Assembly (NCBI RefSeq): GCF_009664085.1
Contig: NZ_CP039268.1
Span: forward strand, 419,501-483,500
DNA from: Thermochromatium tepidum ATCC 43061
GTDB lineage: Bacteria; Pseudomonadota; Gammaproteobacteria; Chromatiales; Chromatiaceae
Length of the DNA: 64,000 bases
Reading direction: 5' to 3'
This document shows, piece by piece, positions 10,515-19,037 of the stretch. Each line of letters starts with the position of its first letter. The stretch's first letter is position 1. Below the pieces are notes generated by a model. The model was not told the origin of the DNA and ran no database searches. It was given only the letters and a program-made list of their open reading frames with translations. Position numbers and translations under genes: made by a program.

Positions 10515-11871
10515 CCCTCAGCATTCGGTCACGGACGCTGCGGAAGACTGCAACACCCCGCCTCCGGTCCAGAGGGTCGCGGGGACGGAACCCAGGGTCT
10601 GTGGCGAGGTACCCAGGACCCACAAGACGCTCAGGGCGCTGAGTAGCGCGGCACTCGCCCTGCCGGGGCTGGCCTCCAGTGTCCAGGCCACCGCTGCGAT
10701 GGAACGCCAATGGGACCTCGGCTATTTCAACTATGTGGAGGGCGGGGCGCGGATGCGCGTCGAGGGTCTCAAGCAGGGCCTGGTGCTGCCGCTTGGGGAG
10801 GCCCTGGAACTCAGGGTAAACGGGGTGCGCGACACCATCTCCGGCGCCTCCCCCATCTACAATGTCCCCGTGATCCGCTGTCGCGATGGCCGGGTCTTCA
10901 CCGCGCCGGTCATCAGCGTCAGCGGCGCGTCCGGTAACCCCCAATCCGGTGGCCCGCCCCCAGAGCGACCGCCGTTGAACACGGGCGAATGCCGTCTCAG
11001 CTCGGCCCAGCAGGTCCTGCTGGAGGACACCTTCCAAGACGTGCGTACCGCCGGCGATTTCAAGCTCGACTACACCCGGGGCGATACCATCCTGGGATTG
11101 GGTGCCGGGGTCTCACAGGAGCGGGACTATGATTCGCGTTTCCTGGCACTGGACCTGCGCCGCGCGTTCAACGACAAGCTGACCACCTTGGCACTGGGCT
11201 ACAGCCTGGCCGCGGATACCTTTTCTCCGCTCAACCGACCTGGTTTCTCGGGGGACAAGGACGCGCATCAGTTCCTCCTAGGACTGACCCAGGTGCTCAG
11301 CCGCAACGATCTGCTACAAATCAACCTGACCCTGGGCGATGACCGGGGCTATCTGAGCGATCCCTACAAGAACGTGTATCTGCTGGCGACCAACACGGCG
11401 ATCGAGGAGTCGCGCCCGGACCGCCGTCGGCAGTGGAATCTGCTTGCGCGCTATAACCATTACTTCGCCGAGCTCAAGGCGGCCTTGCACCTGGACTATC
11501 GCTACTCCTGGAGCGATTGGGGCATCGAGGCGCAGACGCTGGAGGCGGCCTGGATCCAGCCCCTGGGTCAGGGCTGGCAGCTGGTCCCGCGGCTGCGCTA
11601 TTACACCCAGGGCGAGGCGGACTTCTACCGGAGCTATTTTGAGACCCTTCCGTCCTCTGGGGACTACAGCAGCGATTATCGTTTGGCCGGGTTCGGCGCC
11701 CTCAGTGGCGGACTCAAGCTGACTCGGCAGCTTAGCGCCCAGGCACGTCTGGATCTGGGGGTCGAGTTCTACGATCGTCAGTCGGACTATGGGCTTCAGG
11801 GGCATACCGAGAGCACCTTCGCCGACTATGGCTTCACCCTCTATAGCCTGAGTCTGCACCTCGAGTTCTGA
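10501..11871 (+). CDS. DUF3570 outer-membrane-barrel-like protein
   Basis: The protein has about 456 residues. A signal-peptide-like stretch (TLRALSSAALALPGLASSVQA) lies near residues 40-62, followed by DUF3570 features: FNYVEGGARMRVEG and VNGVRDTISGASP, then many alternating amphipathic strands ending in an aromatic C-terminus (SLSLHLEF) typical of outer-membrane barrels. GTG 10501 is preferred because GGAGGAGG ends five bases before it; ATG 10480 is in frame and would add seven residues. The C-terminal Phe supports BAM-dependent insertion. Function is unknown; the cluster context suggests an exported redox or flavin-linked system. Confidence 0.82.
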   Translation: MAVTDPQHSVTDAAEDCNTPPPVQRVAGTEPRVCGEVPRTHKTLRALSSAALALPGLASSVQATAAMERQWDLGYFNYVEGGARMRVEGLKQGLVLPLGEALELRVNGVRDTISGASPIYNVPVIRCRDGRVFTAPVISVSGASGNPQSGGPPPERPPLNTGECRLSSAQQVLLEDTFQDVRTAGDFKLDYTRGDTILGLGAGVSQERDYDSRFLALDLRRAFNDKLTTLALGYSLAADTFSPLNRPGFSGDKDAHQFLLGLTQVLSRNDLLQINLTLGDDRGYLSDPYKNVYLLATNTAIEESRPDRRRQWNLLARYNHYFAELKAALHLDYRYSWSDWGIEAQTLEAAWIQPLGQGWQLVPRLRYYTQGEADFYRSYFETLPSSGDYSSDYRLAGFGALSGGLKLTRQLSAQARLDLGVEFYDRQSDYGLQGHTESTFADYGFTLYSLSLHLEF

Positions 11872-12792
11872 ATGCCGGCCTATCATCTGGCATTTAAGGC
11901 CATGGGCTCGCCCTGCGAGCTGCACCTCCAGGGGCCGGACGCACCCGAGGTGCAGCGGGTCGCTGCCTCCGTCATCGCGGATATCCAGCGCCTGGAGCGG
12001 CGCTATTCGCGCTACCGCGATGACAGTCTCACCAGCGCCATCAATCGCGTCGCCGCGGTCGGCGGACGGTGCGAGGTCGATGCAGAGACGGCCGCGCTGC
12101 TCGACTATGCAAATACCTGTTACCGCGAGAGCGATGGGCTGTTCGACATCACCTCGGGGGTGTTGCGACATGCCTGGAGGTTCGAGCCGCCCGGTGTCCC
12201 TGAACCCGAGGCGATCACGGCCCTGCTCGATCGGGTCGGTTGGGACAAACTGGTCTGGGAACGCCCGTGCTTGGGCTTTAGTCGTCCGGGGATGGAGATC
12301 GATTTCGGTGGCATCGGTAAGGAATATGCCGCCGATCGCGCGGCTGCGCTCTGCTGGGACGCCGGGATCCGGAGCGGCCTGATCAATCTGGGCGGAGACG
12401 TCCGGGTGATTGGACCACTCCCCGATGGCAGCCCCTGGCGTATCGGGATCCGGGACCCGGAACGCCCCGAGACCCTGCTCGGGGGCGTGCTCATGACGGG
12501 TGGGGCGCTGGCGACCAGTGGTGACTATGAGCGCTTTGTGTGCATCCATGGTCGACGCTACGGCCATCTCCTTGACCCCAGGACCGGCTGGCCGGTTCAG
12601 GGCCTGGTCTCGGTCAGCGTCATCGCGGCAAGCTGTGTGGTCGCCGGCAGTCTCAGCACCATCGCCATGCTCAAGGGACGGGACGGGATCGCCTGGCTAA
12701 GGTCGCTCGATGTCCCCCATCTTTGGATCGATGCCGAGGGCGAGCGCGGCGGGTCTGGGGTATTCGCCGAGCTCCTCAAGGCCCAGGATTGA
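11872..12792 (+). CDS. apbE: ApbE-family FAD:protein FMN transferase
   Basis: ApbE links FMN covalently to Thr/Ser of target proteins. The 306 residues carry family motifs: MGSPCELHLQG near the N-terminus, DFGGIGKEYAADRA, NLGGDVRVIG, ATSGDYERF and HLLDPRTGWPV. The start codon follows the DUF3570 stop directly. Unlike most ApbE proteins there is no signal peptide or lipobox, so it may act in the cytoplasm or be exported another way. It closes the TlpA-DUF4266-DUF3570-ApbE operon. The substrate is not evident here. Confidence 0.9.
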   Translation: MPAYHLAFKAMGSPCELHLQGPDAPEVQRVAASVIADIQRLERRYSRYRDDSLTSAINRVAAVGGRCEVDAETAALLDYANTCYRESDGLFDITSGVLRHAWRFEPPGVPEPEAITALLDRVGWDKLVWERPCLGFSRPGMEIDFGGIGKEYAADRAAALCWDAGIRSGLINLGGDVRVIGPLPDGSPWRIGIRDPERPETLLGGVLMTGGALATSGDYERFVCIHGRRYGHLLDPRTGWPVQGLVSVSVIAASCVVAGSLSTIAMLKGRDGIAWLRSLDVPHLWIDAEGERGGSGVFAELLKAQD

Positions 12793-12916
12793 TCCAAGGC
12801 CCTTAAACGGAAGATCAGGTTGATCCGGGGGAGACCCTGGCGCGGCCATTTATTAAGCCGCTTAAAGCCAAGGGCCGGGCCCTGGACCGGCCTTGCCGTT
12901 GCCCCAAAAGACCCAG

Positions 12917-12954
12917 GGAAACGCTGATTCAATCCCTCTCCCCCGCGAGCGCAT
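12917..12954 (+). repeat. Left arm of a REP-like palindrome split by the IS4 element
   Basis: The segment GAAACGCTGATTCAATCCCTCTCCC is an imperfect inverted copy of 14355-14386, on the other side of the IS. Together they would form one long palindrome with the IS in the loop. Confidence 0.5.
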
Positions 12955-12955
12955 G

Positions 12956-14345
12956 GGTATCTACACAAACCCGGCTCTGTTCGGGGGATTTCTCGCGGGG
13001 AAGATGAGGTACAAATAAGCGGTATGCGACGAATTTTGGTGACAAGCGTCTTGACGAACGCTATGGGAAGCTGTTGAAGGGGCATATGAACTGTACTGGC
13101 CCCTTGGCAGCGGGAGTCAAAGCCTTGCCGGACGGGAAGAAAGCCGCGTCGCACGCCCAGGCGATGGGGCGATTTCTGGCGAATCCACGGGTGACGCCTG
13201 AGGGGCTGTCGGTTCCGCTGTTGGCGGCGACACGGGAGGCCGTGACGGCGGATGGCGGTGAGTATGTGTTGGCGGTGGCGGACTGGTCGAGAGTGAACGA
13301 TGGAGGGCACGCCTCGAAACGGGATCGCCTGCAAATGACCCATGCCACGGATGTGGGCGACGAACTGCAAAGCAGCCTCCTGGTCAGTGCCGAGGATGGC
13401 GCGCCCTTGGGGGTGCCGGTGCAGGATCTGGTGACGGCCCAAGGCGTCTGGAGCTCGTGTGCCGACACGATCAGCCCCAAGGTGTCTTCGCCTCTGGACG
13501 AATTGAGCGAGCGGATGAGTTGGCTGGAGCAGCAGAAATTCGGCCCCCGGTTGGTACATGTGATTGATCGCGAAGCGGATTCGGTCGGCCATCTGCGCCG
13601 CTGGACGCGCGACGGCCAGTTGTGGCTGGTGCGCGCCAAAGGGAACTCGACGGTACGTTACGGCAACGGCTCGATGCGCATCGACGCGGTGGCCAAGCAA
13701 CTTGGCTATACCCGAGAACGCCAGGTTCTCTGCCAAGGCCGACCGATCCAGCACTGGATTGCCAGTGCGCCGGTAGTTCTGACCCGGCCGGCGAAACCGA
13801 AGAAAATCGGCGCTGACGGGCGGCGGCAGCGACCGGTTCCGGGCGAACCGCTGAAGGCCCGGCTGGTGGTCAGTCGCCTGTACGACGAAGCCGGAAAGCC
13901 GGTGGCCGAATGGTTCTTGCTCACGTCGGTGCCTGAAACCGTCAGTGCCGCGCGTGTGGCACTGTGGTACGACTTCCGCTGGCAGATCGAATCGTTCTTC
14001 AAACTGCTCAAACAGGCAGGCCATCAACTGGAGCAGTGGGAACAGGAGAGCGGGGGAGCCCTATTCAAGCGTCTGCTGATCGCCACCCAGGCCTGTATCC
14101 TGGTGTGGCGCCTGGCTGCGCAGCAGACCGAGGAGGCACAAGCCGCCCGGCAGTTTCTCGTGCGCTTGTCCGGCAGGCAGATGAAGGCATCTCGCCTTGT
14201 TACCCCCTCCGCCTTGTTGGCTGGCGCTTTCATACTGTTCGCCATCCTCGATTCCCTTGATCACTCTTCCATCCCAGAACTCCGGGCCTTCGCCAACTCG
14301 ATTCTTCTTGCTAACGGAGGGGATGGATGAAATTGTGTAGATACC
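12956..14345 (+). mobile_element. IS4-type insertion sequence, 1390 bp
   Basis: Terminal inverted repeats GGTATCTACACAA (12956-12968) and its exact complement (14333-14345) enclose one transposase gene. No clear target duplication can be read next to them. The flanks are the two arms of a REP-like palindrome, so the element sits in its loop. Confidence 0.85.
13074..14330 (+). CDS. IS4-type DDE transposase (N-terminus probably frameshifted)
   Basis: The 418 residues from TTG 13074 contain the DDE triad of the IS4 family: Asp in AVADWSRVN, Asp in HVIDREADSVGHL and Glu in the YREK-like block YDFRWQIESFFKLLK. The frame is open further upstream, to 13008, and there encodes FGDKRLDERYGKLLKGHM, the typical DNA-binding N-terminus, but with no start codon. 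An ATG at 13024 is one frame off, so a single-base loss near 13026-13038 has probably removed the normal start. Catalytic parts are intact. Confidence 0.88.
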   Translation: MKGHMNCTGPLAAGVKALPDGKKAASHAQAMGRFLANPRVTPEGLSVPLLAATREAVTADGGEYVLAVADWSRVNDGGHASKRDRLQMTHATDVGDELQSSLLVSAEDGAPLGVPVQDLVTAQGVWSSCADTISPKVSSPLDELSERMSWLEQQKFGPRLVHVIDREADSVGHLRRWTRDGQLWLVRAKGNSTVRYGNGSMRIDAVAKQLGYTRERQVLCQGRPIQHWIASAPVVLTRPAKPKKIGADGRRQRPVPGEPLKARLVVSRLYDEAGKPVAEWFLLTSVPETVSAARVALWYDFRWQIESFFKLLKQAGHQLEQWEQESGGALFKRLLIATQACILVWRLAAQQTEEAQAARQFLVRLSGRQMKASRLVTPSALLAGAFILFAILDSLDHSSIPELRAFANSILLANGGDG

Positions 14346-14390
14346 TATGCCCAGAGGGGAGAGGGGGAATAAATCAGCGCTTCCCCAGGG
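14346..14390 (-). repeat. Right arm of the REP-like palindrome
   Basis: On the minus strand it reads GAAGCGCTGATTTATTCCCC then CTCTCCCCT, matching the left arm at 12917-12954 apart from a few changes. A related CCCTCTCC-type hairpin lies at 63400-63436. Confidence 0.5.
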
Positions 14391-14454
14391 AGTGCGTTGG
14401 GGCCGGATGAGTAAAAGGCGAGGGGCTGTCAGCGCCCACCGAGACCGGATCGGC

Positions 14455-14658
14455 TCAGTGCCGAACCTGGGCCACCTCGTCCTCGCGGGGGGCGGGATCT
14501 GGGGCGGTGTCGAGCGTCTCGCCGAGGCGATGCCGCTCCTCCAACCAATCCCCCAGATCGATCAGCCGGCAGCGCTCGCTGCAAAACGGGCGCCAGCGCG
14601 AGTCTGGCGTCCAGGGGACGGATTTGCCGCAGTGTGGGCATGAGACTGTCTTGACCAT
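14455..14658 (-). CDS. yacG: DNA gyrase inhibitor YacG
   Basis: YacG is a small zinc protein that binds GyrB and blocks gyrase. The 67 residues have the zinc ligands CPHCG near the N-terminus and FCSERCR about 15 residues later, plus the family motif LIDLGDWLEERHRL. It is downstream of zapD on the same strand and convergent with mutT, as in E. coli, although 6 kb of accessory DNA has entered the gap. Confidence 0.95.
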   Translation of the reverse strand: MVKTVSCPHCGKSVPWTPDSRWRPFCSERCRLIDLGDWLEERHRLGETLDTAPDPAPREDEVAQVRH

Positions 14659-14662
14659 GACT

Positions 14663-15430
14663 TCAGAAGATACAGCAGGTGAGCCGGAATTCGATGTCCT
14701 CGGCGTGCGGCGTGGCCCGTCCCTGGGGTTCGGGCTTCATGAAGCGGATGCTGAAGCGGTTCTTGTGGCCACTGATCTCAGGGAAGATCGCCTTATCGGC
14801 CTCGAGCGTCACACGCAGCATCTGCGCCGGTGCCAGGGCATCGAGCGCCTCCTGATAGAACCCGCCCTCGGCCGTGACCTGACGCGAGGACGAACTGGAT
14901 CGCATCAGCGAGAGCGCGAGCCGAATGGCTTCGATGGCTGGATTGAGGTCTTGGAGCCAGTCGTTGAAGCGGCTCTGGCGCTGCTCGATCGGTTGGATCA
15001 GCCAATAGTGGAAGTGCGGTAGGTCGAAGCTACAGGTGCCGCCTGGGATGCTGCTGCGCTGGGCGATGGCCTTGAGGAATTCGTCCTCGCGCGCGCGATG
15101 ACCGATGGGGCCATTGAGTTGCTGGACGCCCTCAGTCACTCGGCGCAGGTCAGCCAGTACCCCGTTGAGCGCCTCCAGGTCGACACCGCGCTGGGTCGAG
15201 AGCCGATTGAGATTGCTGGTGAGTCGATCGAGCTCCTTGAGGATCTCGTTTCTGACATCGGCGCGCGTGGTGACGGCAACGATATCCAGGAGCGCCCAGA
15301 TGGCGCAGCGTGAGGCGCGTGGGTCTTCCTGCTGGACGAAGTGATTCAATAAACGGAACAAGTGTTCCAGTCTTAGGAAGGTGCGGACACGTTCGTTGAG
15401 CGGATGTTCGAAGGTAATCAATGTTGACAC
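14663..15430 (-). CDS. zapD: Cell division protein ZapD
   Basis: ZapD crosslinks FtsZ filaments by binding the FtsZ C-terminal peptide, which is present in this window's FtsZ. From GTG 15430 the protein has 255 residues (E. coli 247) and starts VSTLITFEHPLNERVRTFLR, the usual family beginning. The frame stays open upstream with ATGs at 15496 and 15508, which would add a non-conserved extension. Helical N-terminal and beta-rich C-terminal halves fit the family (FDLPHFHYWL, FSIRFM). It is next to yacG; only four bases separate them. Confidence 0.93.
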   Translation of the reverse strand: MSTLITFEHPLNERVRTFLRLEHLFRLLNHFVQQEDPRASRCAIWALLDIVAVTTRADVRNEILKELDRLTSNLNRLSTQRGVDLEALNGVLADLRRVTEGVQQLNGPIGHRAREDEFLKAIAQRSSIPGGTCSFDLPHFHYWLIQPIEQRQSRFNDWLQDLNPAIEAIRLALSLMRSSSSSRQVTAEGGFYQEALDALAPAQMLRVTLEADKAIFPEISGHKNRFSIRFMKPEPQGRATPHAEDIEFRLTCCIF

Positions 15431-15607
15431 GGCCTTGTTGTGTATCCGGCGGACACGGCTCGCCCGGCGATCCAGTGACTGTTGAGGCGACTCCATCTCT
15501 GCTCGCATTGGGTTTGACCTCGAGGAGCAGCAGAACGGGGCATGGATCCAGCAGTAATGCCGGATTGTAAAATTGTCTCGATTTCGGGGGCGGATGTCAT
15601 CCACCCC

Positions 15608-17563
15608 TCAGCCGAGTCGCAGCGCCTGCTTGTAGAAACGCGGCACGGCATCCGGATCGGTCGTCATCAGGATCTGATCGGTCAGCCAGGACGGCACGCG
15701 CCCCTGACGCTTCATGGTCTCGAGCTGTTGGCGCAATCCCTCCCAGTAGAAGTCACCGTCCGAACTGTCGAAAAAGATCACAGGTCCGGCCTCGATCACC
15801 CCGAGTTTCATGTCGGTGAGCGTCAAGCCGATCTCTTCCAGGGTGCCGACACCCCCGACCAGGAACAGATGGAAGCTCGCGATCTCGAACCAGCGTTGGC
15901 GTGCCTGACGGCTACGCGCCTGGAAGGTCTGGTAGAACTCGGCAGTCTCATTGGGTTTTTGGTCGATCGTCTCGATGAAACTCGAGCCGACCAGGAGTCC
16001 GAGCCGATGTGCGATGTCCGTGACCTGCTGCATGGCGCCGGGTCCGCCACCGGTGAGGATGCCGATGTCGTTGCCGAAGAGCGCGCGCAGATTGAGGAGC
16101 AGACGCTCGACCTGGACCAGGGCGGATTCGGCGAGCGGCTTGATCGAACCATAGATGGCGAAGATCAGACAGGACCGGAAGCGATCGACCGTGTCGGGGG
16201 TGGTGAAGTAGCCGCGCAGTCCGCGGAAGACATGACGGACCACATGACCGCGCGCCTCGTTGCACCAAAAGACCTCGAGACCGAGCCCCTCATAGTCGGC
16301 CAGGCGACCGTGATCGCGCGCAGAGAGGAAGGGGCCGTGCTCGAACGAGGCACGCCTGAAGATGATCCGTTTGATACACCCGCGCAGCGCCGCTGCACAG
16401 ATCTGGGTGTGTTCGATCAGGTTGGGGAAGTATCCAAGGAGCAGGGTGATGCCTGCCCCGTCTGGTAAGTCTTTGAGGATCTGGGTCCCGCATTCCAGAT
16501 CCGCGGTGACGGCTCCAGCAGCAAGCTCTGGACCGCCACGTGGATCGCGTGGCCGCTGTGGTTGGATCCAGATCTGGTCCGGCTCGCCGCCCGCTAGGAG
16601 CTGAGCCGGGTCGCGCACCACGGCCACCAGACGATGGGAATAATGATCGCACACCGCGCCACCCTCAAGACGATCGAAGATCGCCCGCAGTGTCCTGAAG
16701 CCTGTGGCCTCCTCATCCGGGGCTGCCGGTGTGGCTGGGCGGTCGCCATACCAGTAGCGCGGCCTGGGATCGACACGGATGGCCTCGTGTACCGAGGCGG
16801 CCACGCTCGGGTTGATGATGAGCTGGTCGGTGCGGTTGATGAACTCCAGATAGACATTGGTGCCGCGCGTCGAGATCGGATCGAGCACCGTGGCCTGGAG
16901 ATGGACACCCAAGGCGGCATCGAGATTGCGAAGCACCACGTAATGGCGGTGCAGGAACATCGAACAGGCGGTGACCACGCCGTCCTTGGGCGGCAGCTCG
17001 ATATGCTCGACCGCGAGGCGTCTCTGCAACCTGTTGAGCAGATCCTTGCCATCGGCCTGGGTGGCGATGGCCGTAACCTGCTCGTTCGTGAGCGGCTTGG
17101 GAAAGCAATACACACAAGTCTGAGGGCGTAGGATGAGATACCCCCGACCATCGAGTGAGAATCCGGCCGGCACCTGGAGCGCATTGTCATGGATGAGCTG
17201 GTAGATCGTCGCCGAATCGAGCCGATTGTCTTCGGGACAGAACACCAGACGCCCGACCCTCAGACCAGGCACGACGATGCGTTCCAGGTGCTCGCCGATG
17301 CCGTAGGAGGCGATGGCCGCCAGGATATGCAATTGCAGGTCGCCATACTCGCCGTTGAGCTCCAGCTCGCCGAGCGGCAGGATATTGATCCCCATCCGCG
17401 CAAGACGGCTGCGCGCGGCGAATACCAGATCGCGTTCGCGCCCGCGGATCAGGGCGCGGAAGCTTGGCGTGATGGCAAAGCGCGCACTGACGACGAAGCC
17501 CTCGTCGTCGTGCGCGATGAGGCGCGTGATCCAGCCGTCGCCGGTTTCGGGTGTCGCATACAT
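15608..17563 (-). CDS. Large protein with a C-terminal LOG (lysine-decarboxylase-like) domain
   Basis: This 651-residue protein has an N-terminal ~420-residue region of no family I recognise, and a C-terminal Rossmann-type LOG domain with ILTGGGPGAMQQVTD and FLVGGVGTLEE. The second motif is the PGGxGTxxE signature with Val for Pro. LOG proteins are nucleotide 5'-monophosphate ribohydrolases (PpnN in E. coli, cytokinin activators in plants). The N-terminal part contains CVYCFPKPL and many Arg/His/Asp. ATG 17563 follows GAGAG; ATG 17596 is an alternative. It stands alone between zapD and yebC. Confidence 0.75.
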   Translation of the reverse strand: MYATPETGDGWITRLIAHDDEGFVVSARFAITPSFRALIRGRERDLVFAARSRLARMGINILPLGELELNGEYGDLQLHILAAIASYGIGEHLERIVVPGLRVGRLVFCPEDNRLDSATIYQLIHDNALQVPAGFSLDGRGYLILRPQTCVYCFPKPLTNEQVTAIATQADGKDLLNRLQRRLAVEHIELPPKDGVVTACSMFLHRHYVVLRNLDAALGVHLQATVLDPISTRGTNVYLEFINRTDQLIINPSVAASVHEAIRVDPRPRYWYGDRPATPAAPDEEATGFRTLRAIFDRLEGGAVCDHYSHRLVAVVRDPAQLLAGGEPDQIWIQPQRPRDPRGGPELAAGAVTADLECGTQILKDLPDGAGITLLLGYFPNLIEHTQICAAALRGCIKRIIFRRASFEHGPFLSARDHGRLADYEGLGLEVFWCNEARGHVVRHVFRGLRGYFTTPDTVDRFRSCLIFAIYGSIKPLAESALVQVERLLLNLRALFGNDIGILTGGGPGAMQQVTDIAHRLGLLVGSSFIETIDQKPNETAEFYQTFQARSRQARQRWFEIASFHLFLVGGVGTLEEIGLTLTDMKLGVIEAGPVIFFDSSDGDFYWEGLRQQLETMKRQGRVPSWLTDQILMTTDPDAVPRFYKQALRLG

Positions 17564-17744
17564 GGTGACTCTCTCGTCGACTGCATCCTTTGTCATGGAT
17601 GGACACCCAGGGTACCACAGTCGAGGCCATGCTCGGTTTGGCCCTCGGGCGAGGCTGGATGCTACCATGCGCCTCTAAACATTTAAGACGCGCCTGCCCG
17701 GCGGGGTGGGTGCGGGCCTTTTCTAAAATTAGGAGAACACACCC

Positions 17745-18494
17745 ATGGCCGGTCATAGTAAGTGGGCCAATATCAAGCATCGCAAGGCCGCGCAGGACAA
17801 GAAGCGCGGCAAGATCTGGACCAAGCTGATCCGCGAGGTCACGGTGGCTGCGCGTGAGGGCGGCGCCGATCCTACCGCCAATCCGCGTCTGCGGTTGGCG
17901 ATAGACAAGGCATTCGCTGCCAACATGCCGCGTGATACCGTCGAGCGGGCCATCAAACGCGGTGCCGGCGGTATGGACGGCGAGAACTATGAGGAGATCC
18001 GCTACGAAGGCTATGGCCCGGGCGGCGTGGCCATCATGGTCGATTGCATGACCGACAACCGTAACCGCACGGCGTCTGAGGTGCGTCACGCCTTCACCAA
18101 GCGGGGCGGCAACCTGGGCACCGATGGCTCGGTGAGCTATCTGTTCACCAAGCAGGGTATCATCAGCTTCCAACCCGGCGCCGACGAGGAGGCCGTGATG
18201 GAGGTCGCCTTGGAAGCTGGTGCCGAGGATGTGGTGGTCAACGATGACGGTTCGCTCGATGTGGTCACCTCACCCGAGGGCTTCGCCGCCGTCAAGGAGG
18301 CGCTGACCAAGGCCGGCTTCGATACCGAGGTCGCCGAGATCAGCTACAACGCCTCTACCCAGGTCGAGCTCGACGCCGAGACTGCCGACAAGCTCCTCAA
18401 GCTGATCGACGCGCTGGAGGATCTCGACGACGTGCAGGATGTCTATCACAACGCCGATATTTCCGATGAGATCATGGCCGCGCTCGCCATCTGA
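17745..18494 (+). CDS. yebC: YebC/PmpR family protein
   Basis: The 249-residue YebC-type protein begins with [20 protein letters not shown], the family hallmark, and ends with an acidic domain. YebC proteins were described as DNA-binding regulators and more recently as translation factors that relieve stalling at proline stretches. A good Shine-Dalgarno AGGAG lies nine bases before ATG. It is usually followed by ruvC; here panD follows instead, after a 155-base gap. Confidence 0.95.
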   Translation: MAGHSKWANIKHRKAAQDKKRGKIWTKLIREVTVAAREGGADPTANPRLRLAIDKAFAANMPRDTVERAIKRGAGGMDGENYEEIRYEGYGPGGVAIMVDCMTDNRNRTASEVRHAFTKRGGNLGTDGSVSYLFTKQGIISFQPGADEEAVMEVALEAGAEDVVVNDDGSLDVVTSPEGFAAVKEALTKAGFDTEVAEISYNASTQVELDAETADKLLKLIDALEDLDDVQDVYHNADISDEIMAALAI

Positions 18495-18649
18495 GAATCG
18501 GGTTGGGGCTTGCGGGTGGGGCGGACGATTGATCCCGGTTGCTGCATTGCAACAACGTCTGCTGTAGACTTTGGACGAACTGAAATACAATGGTCTTCAT
18601 CGAGGTTCTCGAAGACCGAGACCGACCGGCCATGAGAGGATCGAGGCAA

Positions 18650-19030
18650 ATGCATCTGACTTTGCTGAAATGCAAGCTCCATCGCGCGCGTGTGACGCAT
18701 TCCGAGGTGGATTACGAGGGTTCCTGCGCCATCGATGAGGATCTGCTCGATCTGGCCGGGATTCGCGAATACGAGCAGATCCATATCTACAACGTCACCA
18801 ACGGCGAGCGCTTCATCACCTATGCCATCCGGGCTGAGGCCGGCTCGCGGGTGATCTCGGTCAATGGCGCGGCGGCCCACAAGGCTGCGCCCGGAGACTG
18901 TGTCATCATCTGCGCCTATGCCGTCATGAGTGAAGCCGAGGCCGCCACCTTCAAGCCGAGACTCGTCTATCTCAATGAGCACAACCGCGTCATCCGTACC
19001 GGCGACGCTATCCCTGCTCAGGCGGCCTGA
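18650..19030 (+). CDS. panD: Aspartate 1-decarboxylase PanD
   Basis: PanD makes beta-alanine for pantothenate and CoA. The 126-residue proenzyme self-cleaves between Gly24 and Ser25 (DYEGSCAID) to form the pyruvoyl group. Other active-site residues are seen in Arg54-type and Tyr58-type positions ([10 protein letters not shown]). ATG 18650 follows GAGG and gives the canonical start [16 protein letters not shown]; the open frame upstream is not conserved. The partner panB/panC genes are not in the window. Confidence 0.96.
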   Translation: MHLTLLKCKLHRARVTHSEVDYEGSCAIDEDLLDLAGIREYEQIHIYNVTNGERFITYAIRAEAGSRVISVNGAAAHKAAPGDCVIICAYAVMSEAEAATFKPRLVYLNEHNRVIRTGDAIPAQAA

Positions 19031-19037
19031 GTGCCGC

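Noticed and set aside
11314-12567. Minus-strand frame of 417 codons opposite DUF3570/apbE
   Set aside because: Shadow of two recognised genes; composition is low in family-like motifs.
12597-14027. Long minus-strand frame across the apbE end and the IS4 transposase
   Set aside because: It overlaps two well-supported genes and shows no protein family; an antisense shadow.
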